Source: Opeltia flavorubescens (taxonomy: Eukaryota > Ascomycota > Lecanoromycetes > Teloschistales > Teloschistaceae). From it: DNA of 64,000 nucleotides. The notes under the pieces were generated by a model. The model made no database searches. It saw only the letters and a program-made list of their open reading frames with translations, and was not told the DNA's origin. The first letter of the stretch is position 1. Each line of letters begins with the position of its first letter. Made by a program: the position numbers and the translations under genes. The DNA is taken from the NCBI GenBank assembly GCA_000442125.1, contig KE546973.1:1116001-1180000 (forward strand). Direction: 5' to 3'. Below, piece after piece: positions 1-13,500 of this stretch.

Positions 1-1233
1 AATTATTAAAATTATTTAACTATTAAAATCGATAATTATTAAAATTTTTTTTTATTAGAGTATTAATTTTACCGCTAATTATATTATTAGTAATTATTTT
101 ATCGATATTTCTATTTTTTATTTTATAATATTAACTATATATTTTATTATACCTCGATTTTCTTTACAAAATTTTATATTCAAATTAAATTTTTAAAAGT
201 TTCAATAAATATATAAAATTTTATATCAATTTATAAAAAAATTTATATAAATTAAATATATTATATATTAACTCTAATTATAATTAATAATAATAGACTT
301 TTTTATATATAGTTTTATAGATTTTTTATATTCTATATAATTTATTCTATATAATTTATCTTATATATTCTATTTTATATAAATTCTATACAATAAAATA
401 CTAGTACTAGGCTACTGTTCTAGTAGGATTTTACTGCTGGTAGCTGGCAGCTAGTAGAACTGGTAGCTAGTTTAGCGCTAAAAATCTGCTTCTATAATCG
501 TAATTTTAGAGAATAAAACTTTTTTAAAGCGATTACGCAATTATTTTTCGTCCGATTCTATTGAAAAATAAATTATTAAAAAACGTTTATTAAACGCTTT
601 AAATAAAACTACTATATATATTTTTATATACAAAATTAACGAAGTTATTTAACTATAAAAAAATCAGCAATTTTAATAGTCGAAATATAAAAACGCGCGA
701 GGCTTAAAATATACTTATTTATCTTTATTTAATACTAATTAATAAGGTTTATATTTATTTTAGATCGGTAAGCTAAAAAAAAATATTTTTTAATATATAT
801 ATATATAATTTATTGTTCTAAAAATAAATATTTTATATTTTTAATAAATTTATTAATAAAATTTTAAAATAGTAGAACTTTAAATACTTTTTTTTAATAC
901 TATCTAGCTTTTTAGAATGATTTATTATAGTATATTTTTAGTAATATAAAAATATATTATTTTTTACTACTAATTTATTGATAATATATATAGAATTTTT
1001 AATTGTATTTATAAAAGTATTAATATTTTAGAATAAAAATTTATTATAAATAAAAATAATATTATTTATATTATCAAAATCTAGTATATTTAAATATAAA
1101 AATTTAAGCTCGAAAACTTTAAATTATATATATTATTTAGTATTTAGCCTAATATTATATTTTTTCAAGCTTTTAAACCTAAATAATCCTAATAAATTAA
1201 TTAGTTTTTATCTAGCGGTACTAGCTACTTTCT
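1..1233. other. AT-rich sequence left of the outer element
   Basis: No gene is visible. Around 405-520 lies a slightly GC-richer patch with CTGCTGGTAGCTGGCAG-like repeats. It resembles, in inverted orientation, the GC-rich island at about 10.4-10.56 kb, so both may be copies of one repeat family. The remainder is RIP-type A/T sequence. Confidence 0.5.
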
Positions 1234-1306
1234 TATTGCGGCTACACCGTATAGGTAGAAGGCTGATACAGTAGATAGGGCTGAATGGCTACCGTGGCTC
1301 GAAGGA
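1234..1306 (+). repeat. Left copy of 73-bp direct repeat (possible terminal repeat)
   Basis: The segment starts TATTGCGGCTACACCG and matches 19,018-19,090 over its full length, with differences mainly of C/T or G/A type. Similarity stops abruptly on both sides. It may be the core of a short LTR of the outer element or an unrelated dispersed repeat. Confidence 0.55.
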
Positions 1307-4300
1307 GAAATATCTTTTATAATAATTTAAAGGATTTAACCGACTTTATTATTATACTAGCTTTTATTATAACTATTTTTTATATTAAAAAGTTCTAAAA
1401 GTATATTAAGCGGTTTTTAGAATAGAATCGGGCCTTTATAGTAATCTTTAAAGTTTATACCAACTATATTTATAAAAAAAGTTTAGATTTATACCGTTCT
1501 TTAATATAGGAGTTTTCTAGTAACCGGATAATTTAAATTAGTATAGTTTCTATTATTATTTATTTTATAAATTAAAGCGAGTATTTATAGATCTTTATTA
1601 AAATAATAAATAATTTTTATAATAATATTACTATAGTTTTTAAAGATAAAAGCTTTTAAGTTTATATTTAAAAACTAACTATAAATTTTTTTTAGGATAA
1701 TTTAAATATATACTTTTATTTTTTTAATTTATAAGAAGATTTATAATAGTTTAATAAACTTATAAATATTATTAAATTTATTAATATATTTAAATAATAA
1801 AACTATATTTTTTTTAATACTAAATCTAATCTACTCTATTTAGTAAAATTAAAAAGTAATATTATACCGCCGCTAGATATAATAAAAATCCTATTATAAG
1901 AACAATAAGGTAGATTTAGAGATAATAATAATTTATTATAATAATAGTAAGTTTTTTTAAATAAATAACTACTTATAAACGCCTATCTAGTTTAGCTATT
2001 AGAATTTTTTATATAAAACTTCGAGAATAAACTAATTACTATATTAGTAAATTTAATAATTATATTAATTCTTAGTAAATTATAATAAAAGGCTTATAAT
2101 ATTAGTTTATTCTAAATAAATAACAATAAGTAGTTTATAAAGTTTATAAAGTTATATAATATTTATTATAATATATATACTTTTATATAATATATAAAAA
2201 TTAAATACAAAATGATAAATATATTATTAATATATTATAACCTAGATTTTTATTTATAAAATAAAGTAATTATATAGTTTATTATTATAATTAATAAATT
2301 TATTTATAAATTATTATAATCAAGCGAAGGTATTAAACTATAATACATATTTTTTAAAAACTATTTTAACGAGCTACTATCTATTACGCTAGTATAATTA
2401 AAAATAATATATTATATTATTAATAATATATAAGCTTAAAAAAACTTTTTAAAAAATTTTAATAAAATTATTATTAAAGTAAAAAATATAAAGATAATAC
2501 TTATCAAAAGTATTTAAATAATAATTAATATTAAATACTTTAACGCCCGGTTATAAATATTAATTTTAAATAAAACTATAATAACTACTGTTAAAGCCTT
2601 TTATAAGTTCTTTTAAAATAAAAAAAATAATTAATTTAATATTTATAATAGTAATAAAAACCGTAAAACGTTAAAATTAAACTTTTTATAAAAAAATAAA
2701 AATAAATAATATAAAGTAGTAATAGTATATTAACTACTATAAAAAAACCTTTTTTATATATTTAAATATCTGTTTATATACTCGAGTTATAGATAAAAAA
2801 ATTAACCGAATATATTTTCTACTATATATTAATTAATACCGGAACTTTTCTATAATTCTATAAACTCTACTAATTAAAAGCGAGCCTAATATATAAAATA
2901 GTTAATATATTATTTAAAATAATCCTTAGTAATTTCTATTTAAAGCGATTACTTTACTATAATAAAATTAAACTAGAAATTAATAAAATTATTACTATTA
3001 ATAGTATAATAATAGCCGGAATCTATATAAAAACCGCTAGCTAAATAATTAATAAACCTATTTTTAATAAAAAGCTTTTAATAAATAGGTAGGTTCTAGG
3101 CGATAAAATAGAATAATATTAAAATTATAAAAATAGCTTCTACTAATTAACGGACTTTACTAAAGCTAAATATATAATAAATAAAAAGTTTAATAAAACT
3201 CTATATATTATTATTAAAGATTCTAATTAAAATAATAATATAATAGAATTTTATTTTATTATAATAAAGCGCGCGGAATTTAAATTAATTAAAATATATT
3301 AATATAATAATCATAACGAAATTTTTAAATTAAATAATATTTTATATTAATACCTACGCTTTAGTTATAATAAAAAATTACTTCTAGTTATAACTACTAC
3401 GGTTAAGCTAAAAATTAAATTAAATAATCTATTAGTAGTAGTATAAATTTATTTAAAACTAATTAAATTATTTAAAAATATATTAAAAATTATTAAACTA
3501 AAAATTATCAAATAGCTACTATTATAATTAATTTAGTTAATTTATTTAACCGTAAAGAATATATTAATTAAAAATTCTATTTTTTAAAAATATTATTATA
3601 TAACTATAAATCTTTATTTATAATTAAATACTAAAAATTATAGTTTTTATTAGAATATAAATTATATAATAAACCTAATTAACCGAAAGTTTCTGCTAAA
3701 ATAACTACTATATACTATAATTTAAAAGATACTAGTTCCTATAATTATTAAAGGTATTAGTAAAAGGCGATATAATATTATTGTATTTATAATTATTAAA
3801 ATTTTTATATTTAATAAAAGGGCTATAAAGTTTATTATTATTATACGCGAGTTTTATTTAATAAATAATTTAAACGTTAATACATTTATTAATATTAATA
3901 TTATAAAATTTAAAAATATTAATATATATTTATTTATAAATATAATAACTATTAGGTTTTTTAATAATATAATATTATTAATCGCTACTAATATTAAAGA
4001 TATTAAAATAAGTACTATTACTTATAGTATTTAATATATTATAATATTGTTATATACTAGTAAAGCTATTAAAATCGCTAGTCTATATTAAGAACCTCTA
4101 AACCTTTTATAAAACCGTAATTTTATTTATAAACTAAAAACTTTAAATACCTTTACTAGCTATATAAATATTATAGATTATATATTTAAATAAATCTATA
4201 TTTAGAATAATTTTTTATTTTCTATTTAATTAACTATAATAATTTAGGTGAATATTATTTATAAATATAACGCTGATAAATACTATTAAATTAGCTTAAA

Positions 4301-6463
4301 AAATTATAAACTAGCTATTAAAACGCTAAAACGAAAATTTAAATAATGTTTAAAGAATTTTAAACGCTATATATTAGCTATTATAATAGTTATTATAACT
4401 TTAAATACTACTATTATACTATCTATCAATCCTAATTATTAAATAAAAATAATATATTCTATAAAAGCAATAATCTTTGGAATATAAATAAAATAAGCTA
4501 TTTTAATTATTTTAATTAAATATTACCCGTATTTATAGTAAAAAACTAGTAATATAATTAATATACTAGAGTTTAAGTATATAGATATTCTATTAATAAT
4601 AAATTAAAAGTAGATTTATAAGCTTAAATAAGCCTATATATACTTTATTAATATTTATAATAAAAAAGTTATTAATAAAATCTTTAATAAATTTTATAAA
4701 TAAAATTAAATAAAATAAATTATTATAGCTATTTTATTTTTATTTCCTTATTTTATAATTTAAAAAAAACTAATTAAAACTCTAAAAGTTATATTATTAT
4801 TCATATTTAGATATTTAATAAAATTATAATACTAAATACCTATCTAGTTCTATTATAGATAGAAATTCTAACGTTAATTTATAATATTAAAGTCCTTTTT
4901 ATAATAGATTTTATAAACTTTTTTTATTAATAATAAATTAATTAATAGTACTACTACCGCTTAATAATAGTTTTATATTAAAAGTAAAAAATATTTAAAG
5001 TACTAGTAATAGATTATTAAAATCTACTAGCTTATATATAATAAATAATTAATAGAATTTTATATTTATTTTACTTTTTTTATAAAGCCTATTTTAATAA
5101 AATTATAATATTTTTCTTTTTAATAGAAGAATATATAAAGTATTTTAACTAGATTTTTAGTATATTTAATACTATAAATCTATATTTATTATTTATAAAA
5201 TTATTTATTAATTATATATCTATATATCTATTAAATTAAAAAGTTAATATTTTTAAGTTTACTATTATAAAAAACAAACTAGAAATAATTTTAAAGCTTT
5301 TATTTCTATATATATTTCAATAATTTAAAAAATATCTTAATTTAATAAACTACTTTTAATATTATATTAATAATTATATAAATATTATTAAATTATTCTA
5401 AAAAACGTAAAATATATAAAAAATATAATATTATTATTGAAAATAATATTTATAAAAAACTATTATTTAAAATCTACTAATACTATTTATATTAAAAAAG
5501 TTTAATATATTTTATTATCTATAAAAACTTTCTTTATTATTATCGATTCTAGTCTACTTTAATAATAATTTAGTACTATATATAAACCTAAATATTAATA
5601 AAAAAATCGATTTTATAGCTTATATTTATTACGATTTAAATAAAGCTATCTATAAAATAGATAAAATATTTAAATAGAAATTTAAATAATTAATTTTATT
5701 TTTTAACCGTTTACTATTTAACGCTAAAATATACTATTAGTTTATAGAATTAGAAGTTATAAATATTATCTAGATAATTAAAAAGATCTATTATATAATT
5801 AAAATAGTTAAATATATTACTATTATCTATATAAACTATTCTACTATAGTTAGTATTTTATATTAAACTAGCTTAAATATAATATTTATAAAAAAGTTTA
5901 ACTATTATTTAATATAAACTTTTGAGTATTTTTAATAATTTAAATTTAATATTTATTATAAATTTCAAATTATAAATATAGTTTTAAATATATTATTAAA
6001 GCTCGCTAATTATCAATATTATTTAAAAATAAATGAATTGCTAGATATAGATATTTTTATAATATAATACTTCTTAATAAATTTAGTAGAAATATTAGCC
6101 GGATTCCGCTAATAATTAATTAATAAATATATAAAAAAAAGCTATTAAATTAAAATTAAAAAATTTATTAAAGCTAATATAAAATTAAATAATAATATTA
6201 TTAAACTATTATATTATATTATTAATTTACTATTCTATTTCCATTATAATAAGCGAGGTTTATATTTAATAATACCTACAGATATTTAAAAAAATATTCT
6301 AGCTAATATATAATAAAATAAGCTATTTCGGCTATATATATATATATATAATTATTTAATAGAAGGCTTTTATATATATAATAAATTAATAAAACTATAT
6401 AAGTTTATTTATTATAACCTATAGGATTAAATTAATTAAATATTTTATTACCGTTTATATAAA

Positions 6464-6656
6464 TATTGCACTTTGCGCAGTATACTATATACAATAGCCT
6501 AGACCTATTATAGTTAGCCTCGTGTATATATAAGGTATACGATACGTGGCTAAATTAATCAAATTTGATATATATATACTATATATTATATAGTTTAATT
6601 AGAGTATATAGTACTTTATTAGATTATTTAGCTATTTATATATTATTACTATAATA
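6464..6656 (+). repeat. 5' LTR of nested element (193 bp)
   Basis: Matches 17,388-17,580 end to end at equal length. The less decayed bases here (for example CACTTTGCGCAG and GACCTATT) align with A/T-shifted counterparts in the right copy, as expected from RIP acting on both. Confidence 0.8.
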
Positions 6657-6835
6657 TATAATAGTAATTATTACTATCAAAGATTAATTATAATCTTTAA
6701 TCGATTCCTTTTATTTAGTTCTATTTTATTTATTATTCCACTTTTTATCTAATAGTATATTCTATTTAAATAACTTTTAAATATTTTATTCTATTTATCT
6801 ACTAGAATAACTAATTTGTTATAGGAAAACCTATA

Positions 6836-7302
6836 TTAGACTGGTCAGTCAACCGGGTTTTATAGATAAACTTAGGAACCGGAATCGACCTGAGTTAGGT
6901 TATAAATTTTTATAACTTAACCCGAGCGGTTCTAAATTAAATTTAAATACCTAGGTTTAACTTAATTTCAATATAGATTACTAAATATAATAAAATTTTA
7001 TAAAAACAGCACTAATTTGAAAATAGAAATAATAAATATATTAATATTTAAATTTATTTATTAATTTTTTATATAATTTAAAACCTATTTAATATTATAA
7101 ATTAATTTATAACTATTTTATTTAATTAATTATTAAATTTTTTATTATTTTAATATTAAAATCGGTCGGGTCAAATTATAATTAGTCGATTAAATATAAT
7201 ATAAATTCGACTCGACTATAAATCGGGTCGGGTTTTAGTCCTAAAAATTAGTACCGACCCGGGTTCGACCCGATTCGATCCGACCCGACCTAATCAGTCT
7301 AA
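6836..7302. mobile_element. 467-bp TIR element (MITE-like)
   Basis: The ends are inverted repeats: TTAGACTG at 6,836-6,843 and CAGTCTAA at 7,295-7,302, with partial pairing continuing inward (left GTCAG, right complement ATTAG). A 6-bp direct repeat CCTATA flanks it (6,830-6,835 and 7,303-7,308). The body keeps more G and C than its surroundings. It contains hairpin arms: GTTAGGTTATAA (6,894-6,905) with TTATAACTTAAC (6,910-6,921), and CGGGTCGG (7,224-7,231) with CCGACCCG (7,254-7,261). No transposase is encoded, so it would be non-autonomous. I do not recognise the superfamily. It sits just inside the 5' LTR of the nested retroelement. Confidence 0.6.
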
Positions 7303-8204
7303 CCTATATAGATTGCTTTAACTATATAGCTCGTATAGCTAATACTCTATATAGTAGCTCTCGTATTCTATACAGTAAATAAAAAGGCTATACCTTTTAT
7401 TATACTTTTTGCGCTTTTTCTATAAATACTTACTTAATTTATATAAATTCTATTACTATTTTTTTTTTTAAAAACTTTTTTAAACCTTTAAATTTCTATT
7501 TTTATCTATATTTCGATCTATTTTATCTATAAATAGTATTAGATAAAATATATCTAATTAATACCGCCTGCTACTAAATTTAAATTTTTTTAACTATTTA
7601 AATTTATTTTAAATTTTATTTATTAGTTTAATTCTTTTATTAAATATAGAAAACTAACTTTTCTATTAGTTAATAAATCCTATCGCTTCTTAGTATAATA
7701 TATTACTAATTATTAAGAACTTTTATAGAACGCTTTATAGGGTAATCTATAGATTTAGAAAGGAAAATTAGTTTTTTTTAACAAATCCGAGCCTTTATAT
7801 TAAACTATTATCTATTCTATAATCTAGAAGTATAAATCTATTTTAAAAAATATTTTAAAAGACTTTTAAAAAGAAACTTAACTTTTATATAATTTATTTA
7901 AATATAAGGCTTAAATTAAACGGACGTTAATTAATTTTATTAAAGAAGTAAACTTTATTATAGATTTTCTTAATTCTAAAACCTCTATACTACCTCTTAT
8001 AGAGAATAATTCTATTATAACTAAATTAAACTCGCTTTAAAGTATAGAGAATATTTAAAATACTACTACTTAAGATTCGGCGGCTTATATAATCTAATTA
8101 GATACTTTTTATTTTCTATTAAAAAGCCGACTTTAGTTTACCGCCTAAAAATAAATCACCCGAATTCAATAATAAAAAAAATAAAATTATTTAGAAAAAT
8201 AAGT

Positions 8205-8330
8205 ATAATTTATCTAGTAAAAGGAGTAGGAATTACGTAAAAAAAAGTCTAAAGAATAGCTTATCTAGTAAAAATAGCTTATTTAGTAAAAATAACTTGC
8301 CTAGTAATAAAAAAAATATCTTAAATAAAA
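8205..8330. repeat. Short tandem repeat of CTAGTAAAAATAGCTTAT-like units
   Basis: Three or so imperfect copies of an 18-bp unit occur in a row, within the nested retroelement upstream of its pol-like part. A 103-codon open frame beginning just downstream is an Asn/Lys/Ser-rich by-product of A-rich sequence and is not called as a gene. Confidence 0.45.
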
Positions 8331-10169
8331 ATAGCGTGTATAGCGTTAATACGAGGATTAGCTTACTTAATAAAAACTTCTTAAAAAGTAATACGTCTAA
8401 TAATAGGATAGATAAATTAAAAAACAGCGTATTTAATAATAACGTAAAAATCTTATATAATAATATAAAAAATAGTTTATCCGATAAAAATAGCTTTAAA
8501 AATAGAAATAACGTATCTAGTATTAATAATAGAAATATTATATCTAATAATAATAGTTTAAAGGATACTAAACCTATTAAAAATATTTTATTTAATTATA
8601 TTATATAAAGTATCGACAAATAGATATACTAGATAATATTTTAAGCTTAGGCTTTATATTAAAACTAATAGAATAGTTCCGCCTAATAATTAAATAGGAA
8701 GTCGCTAGTACTACTAGTTAAAAACTACCCGGTCCGCTAGGACTATAGAGATCTAAAGGCTTTAAAAAATATAATATCGGTTTAAATACTAAATAGCCTA
8801 TATAATTTAAAGTATTAAAACTAGAATTTTTATATTTAAATATATTAGATTTTTATAGTATAAATAATATTATTTCTACTTATAATAAATTAATTTTTTA
8901 AAATATTTATATTTTTATAAATTAAGTAAAGAACTATATTTATATTATTAATAAATCTACTATAAAAGATAATTAATTTTTTTATTTTTAAGAATATATT
9001 ATAATATAATACTTTAAAAAGCTAGATAATATTAAAAAAAAGTATTTAAAGTTCTACCGTTTTAAAACTTTATTAATAAACTTATTAAAAAATTTAAAAT
9101 ATCTATTTTTAAAGCTATAAGTAAGCTATAGTTTAAAAACTATATAAAATAGAATATATATAATATAAAAGACCTATATAGCTATATTTAAAATATTTTA
9201 TAATTATCTATTATAGCTAGAACTAATAATTAATATAGTTAATTAATCTAGATTTAATAATAAATAAATATAGAACTATATACGTTTATTAAAACTTTAA
9301 AGAATTTAATTTTAGTATAAGATTTTATTAAAAAAATCGAGGTGTAATAAAATATATAGCTAGTATTATAAAGTAGGAAGTAGGAATATTAACGGGATAA
9401 TTAGCGATAAAACAATCGGCGGTAGGATAAACGTCCTAATAACTAGAATACTATTTTTAATAATTATTAATCCTAATAGCTAAAAAACTACCGTAACTAT
9501 CCCCCCTATAATTAAAAATACGGATAGGACGGGTAAAATTATAAATAAGGCGAACGAAGCTATAAATAAAACGGTTAAAATTATAGATAAACGTTATACT
9601 ATCCTAATAACCGTTTTATCTAGTAAATATAATAGTTTTTCCTTTTTATTTATCCTCTCTAGTATTAAATATTTAGTATCCTACTTTTTTAAATAAAATA
9701 TAAAGCTAATATTTTAAATCCTTTATAACTATAAATTATAGTACTATTAAATACGAATTAATTAATAATTATAGCTTTACTAATAGCCCTTTTATAAAAT
9801 AATAGTAGTAGAAGTAGATATAATAATAAAGTATAATATAACTACTAGAGAAGTAAAAACCTATAATTTAATAATAATAATAGTAATTATTTATTATAAT
9901 AACCTTTTTAGTTTATAGTATAGTCTATAGTTTAGCCTATCTACTTTACTACCCTTAATTTATAGGTCTAACCAACCCTATATTTAAACCTTTAAATATA
10001 CTAGGATAAGGGATAACCTAATCTATTTTATTAGGAAGCCTAGTAGAAAAATCCTTTTAATATCTATTAAAACCAATTTATAAAAGAATTAAAAGAAGTA
10101 TTAAATAAAAAAAATATAAGTAATAATAAAGATAATTTAAAAAATCTATACTTTTTTTATTATAATTTC

Positions 10170-10575
10170 GGTTTTATCATATATATATTGGAAAACGTCC
10201 CTTATCGGCTTCCCGACCCGAAATAAGCATAAACCTTATCGGTTGGTATCGAATGAAGGCAGACACGTTTCGGGCCTAGCGCCCCTAACCACCAAAACAG
10301 CTGTTTTTTTACAGTTGAATAACTTAGCCAGTTTCGTGCACAGTAGAATGCAAAGTGGCTCAGTTTAGAGCGCTTAACGAGCGCATTCTAATAGTATAAA
10401 AATTATTAAAATCGGACCAAAATTGGTGGCGCTACAGCATGTAGAAGTTTTAGCCGTACTGCGCTGGCTGGCAGCCCTACCAGTTGCCAGCCCTATCACC
10501 TGCCAGCTGCCAGCAGCCAGCAGCCAGCAGCAAAATCCCATTGGGACGATGGCCCGATGCTTGTATATAATATTG
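10170..10575. other. GC-rich island that escaped RIP, with CAGCAGC-type repeats
   Basis: About 400 bp with near-normal composition is embedded in A/T-only sequence. Both CA and TG dinucleotides are common here, unlike the flanks. It includes a short tandem CAGCAGCCAG-like array (about 10,500-10,535) and several GCCAGC motifs. No clear terminal repeats or target duplication could be found. Similarity on the opposite strand to a patch near 405-520 suggests a dispersed repeat family with one protected and one decayed copy. The 63-codon frame over it is probably chance. Confidence 0.55.
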
Positions 10576-13500
10576 AACTTCGATATAGATATACTATATA
10601 TAAAAAGCTATTAAAACCTAATAACCCCGATTAAAGTAATTTTAAAAAATAATATTAAAGTTTATAGAATAGTATATAATAATTATAAAGTATTTCTCCT
10701 ATTAAAATCTATTATAAAAATTATAATTAAACTTAAAAATCTAAATTTTTTTTAAACTATAATAACTTTTTGAATTTAGAAGTAAAAGGGGTATATATTT
10801 ATATAATCGATATTAATAATCGATAGATTATAATTAAAAATCTATTATTTATCTTTAAAATATTAGAATATTATATACTATTAAATAGACTTATAAAGTT
10901 TAATATTAAAGGATATTTTCCTATAAATATAAAAGATTATATATTTATAAATAATATTAATATTAAGCTACTAGATAGCTTATATAAAAAATATAAATAT
11001 ATATTATCTAATAATATTACTAATTATAGAAGCTATAGAAATATTATTAAAATATCTAAGTTTGTTAATAAATTTAAAAGTATCTAGAAATCTAAAAGGT
11101 TAATTATTAATATTCTAGTAAAAAATTAAATATATATTCCTTTAAATAGTAATTAAAACTTTTTTATAATTTTAAAACTTATTTATAAAATATATCCGAT
11201 AAAAACTAAAAACTATAAAATAATTAACGCGGAATTTAATAAATTATATACATAAAACTATATAAAATAATTTAAACTAGTTATACTATTTAAATTTTCT
11301 ATATTTATTATATAATATACTATCTATATTAGGTCGAATAAAATACTCGTACGAAAACTATATATAATAGTTAATATTAGAGGTTTAAATAAGATTTTAA
11401 CTATAAATTTATATTTAATTCCTCTATAAAATAGTATTATTAATATTATTGATATTATTAATATTATTTAAAGCTATATAAATTTTAGTATTATAAATAG
11501 TTTAGGTTTCTTCTAATAGTTTAAAATTTAACCGTTAGATCGCTATAAATTTATTATAATTAGCTATAAAGAACTTAAATACTTTAATATAGCTTATATA
11601 AAATATAAAAACTTCCTATTATATATCTAGCGCGTAATAAACCGCTATTTATTAAATTTTAAAAATTTTATTAAAGTATATATTAATAATATTATAGCTT
11701 TTTTTCATAATTTTAATAAATATATTTTATATTCTAAATTTCTCTTTACTAGACTCTAGAAGCTAAATATTATACTAAATCCTAAAAAATATTTTTTAAC
11801 TATCTATCTATTACTTTATTTAAATAATGAGTTAATAATTTTAACCTATTAATTATAGAAGAAAAGATTAAGATTTTAAATTAGATTAATTTCTTAAAGA
11901 ATCTATAAATTCTAAAATCTTACTTTAATTTTATTAGTTATTTATATAATAAAATTCTTTACTATTTATAAATAATAAAGCTACTTTTATACTTTAAAAT
12001 AAAATTATTAAAAGATTTTTTATTAAATACTAAATAAAAGTAAAAGTATTACACTAAAATTATTCTAATTAAAAAAAAGCTACTATACTTCGACTCTTTT
12101 AATCTATTATAAGAGTCCTTTAATAGCCTAAACTTTTTTAGTTATTTTAATCTAATTTATTAATTATATATTAATATAGATAGGTTTAAATAATATAACT
12201 TTAATATTATAATCTATTATATTAAAGAAGAAAAGATTAATTTTTCTAAAAATAATATTTAACTAATTATATTCCTTTTAAAGCTTTTATCCCTAATTAA
12301 ATTACACTACTAGCTTATAGAACTGGAAGTTATATATATAGTATAGATAGTATATAAAGTACGCTATATAAATAAATTACTTAAATTAAAGACTATAATT
12401 TTTATAAACTACTTATTTAATATTATAATATTTTATTAAATTACCTTTAGTTTTTTATCTATAAATAAATTTAATATTTATTTTATTTATATTTTATAAT
12501 ATTTATTATAATTTAATCTAAATATCTAATATTATTTAAAAAAATAAAATATTATTTTAAATACATTATTAAGACTTATAATAGCTTTTATTATAGATTA
12601 TAGTAAAACTTTAAATAAAAATGATTTAAATAAAGTATTCGCGTATTTTAATTATATTATAAAAATAATTTTTAACTTTAAATAAAAATTTAAGGTCAAA
12701 TATATAAAAAATAAAAAATAGAAAAAATACTAGAAGTTTTAAATATAAAAGATAGCTTATTTAATAATATTAAATTCCGCTTTAATAATAAACTAATTTA
12801 TTATACTAATTATTAAAATAGGAGACGTTTTTATTTATTAAAGAAATTTAAGGTAATAATTTTTAAACTAGCTTATAACGATTAGAATTATTTAGGTTTT
12901 ATATATTCCTACGGTTTAATAATAGATAATATATATATATAACGCTTTATAAATATGCTAAAATTATATTTAACCTACTACTATAAATATTAAAAGAATT
13001 AGATAGTAAAATATAAGGACTTTAGTTTTCTAAACCCTATTATTAGACTTTTTATCCTATTTTATATAATTATAATTAATTTAATTTTAGCTTTATTATT
13101 ATATAATAGGACTAATAGTATTATATCTATTATTTATAAATTTTTTAAAAAAATTATATTACTATTAGAAAAATCTATCTATTCTATTAAGGAATAAACT
13201 TATATTTTACTAGATAAACTAGTAGATTAAAATATTTTAATAGTATTTATTTCTAATTAAAACCGTAAATTCCTATTTATATTTTAAAAAGGAATATTTA
13301 CTATTTTAAATATTAAATTTTATATAAATCTAGCCTACTAATTTTAAATAAACGGTTAGTTTAAATAGATAAATTAAATTGTTAAAATAGCGCTACGCTA
13401 TATATTATCTAATAACTCTATAACTAATTAAATCTAGAGATTATTATAACTCTATATTATATTAAATAATTTATTTAATACGATAATAAGTAAATTATTT

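Noticed and set aside
8297-8608. 103-codon Asn/Lys/Ser-rich ORF in the AT block
   Set aside because: It lies in RIP-decayed retroelement sequence with short tandem repeats; its composition simply mirrors A-rich DNA and no domain is visible.
10423-10614. 63-codon ORF over the GC-rich island
   Set aside because: Low-complexity repeat translation (Ala/Gln/Ser), no homology and ends in A/T sequence; likely chance.
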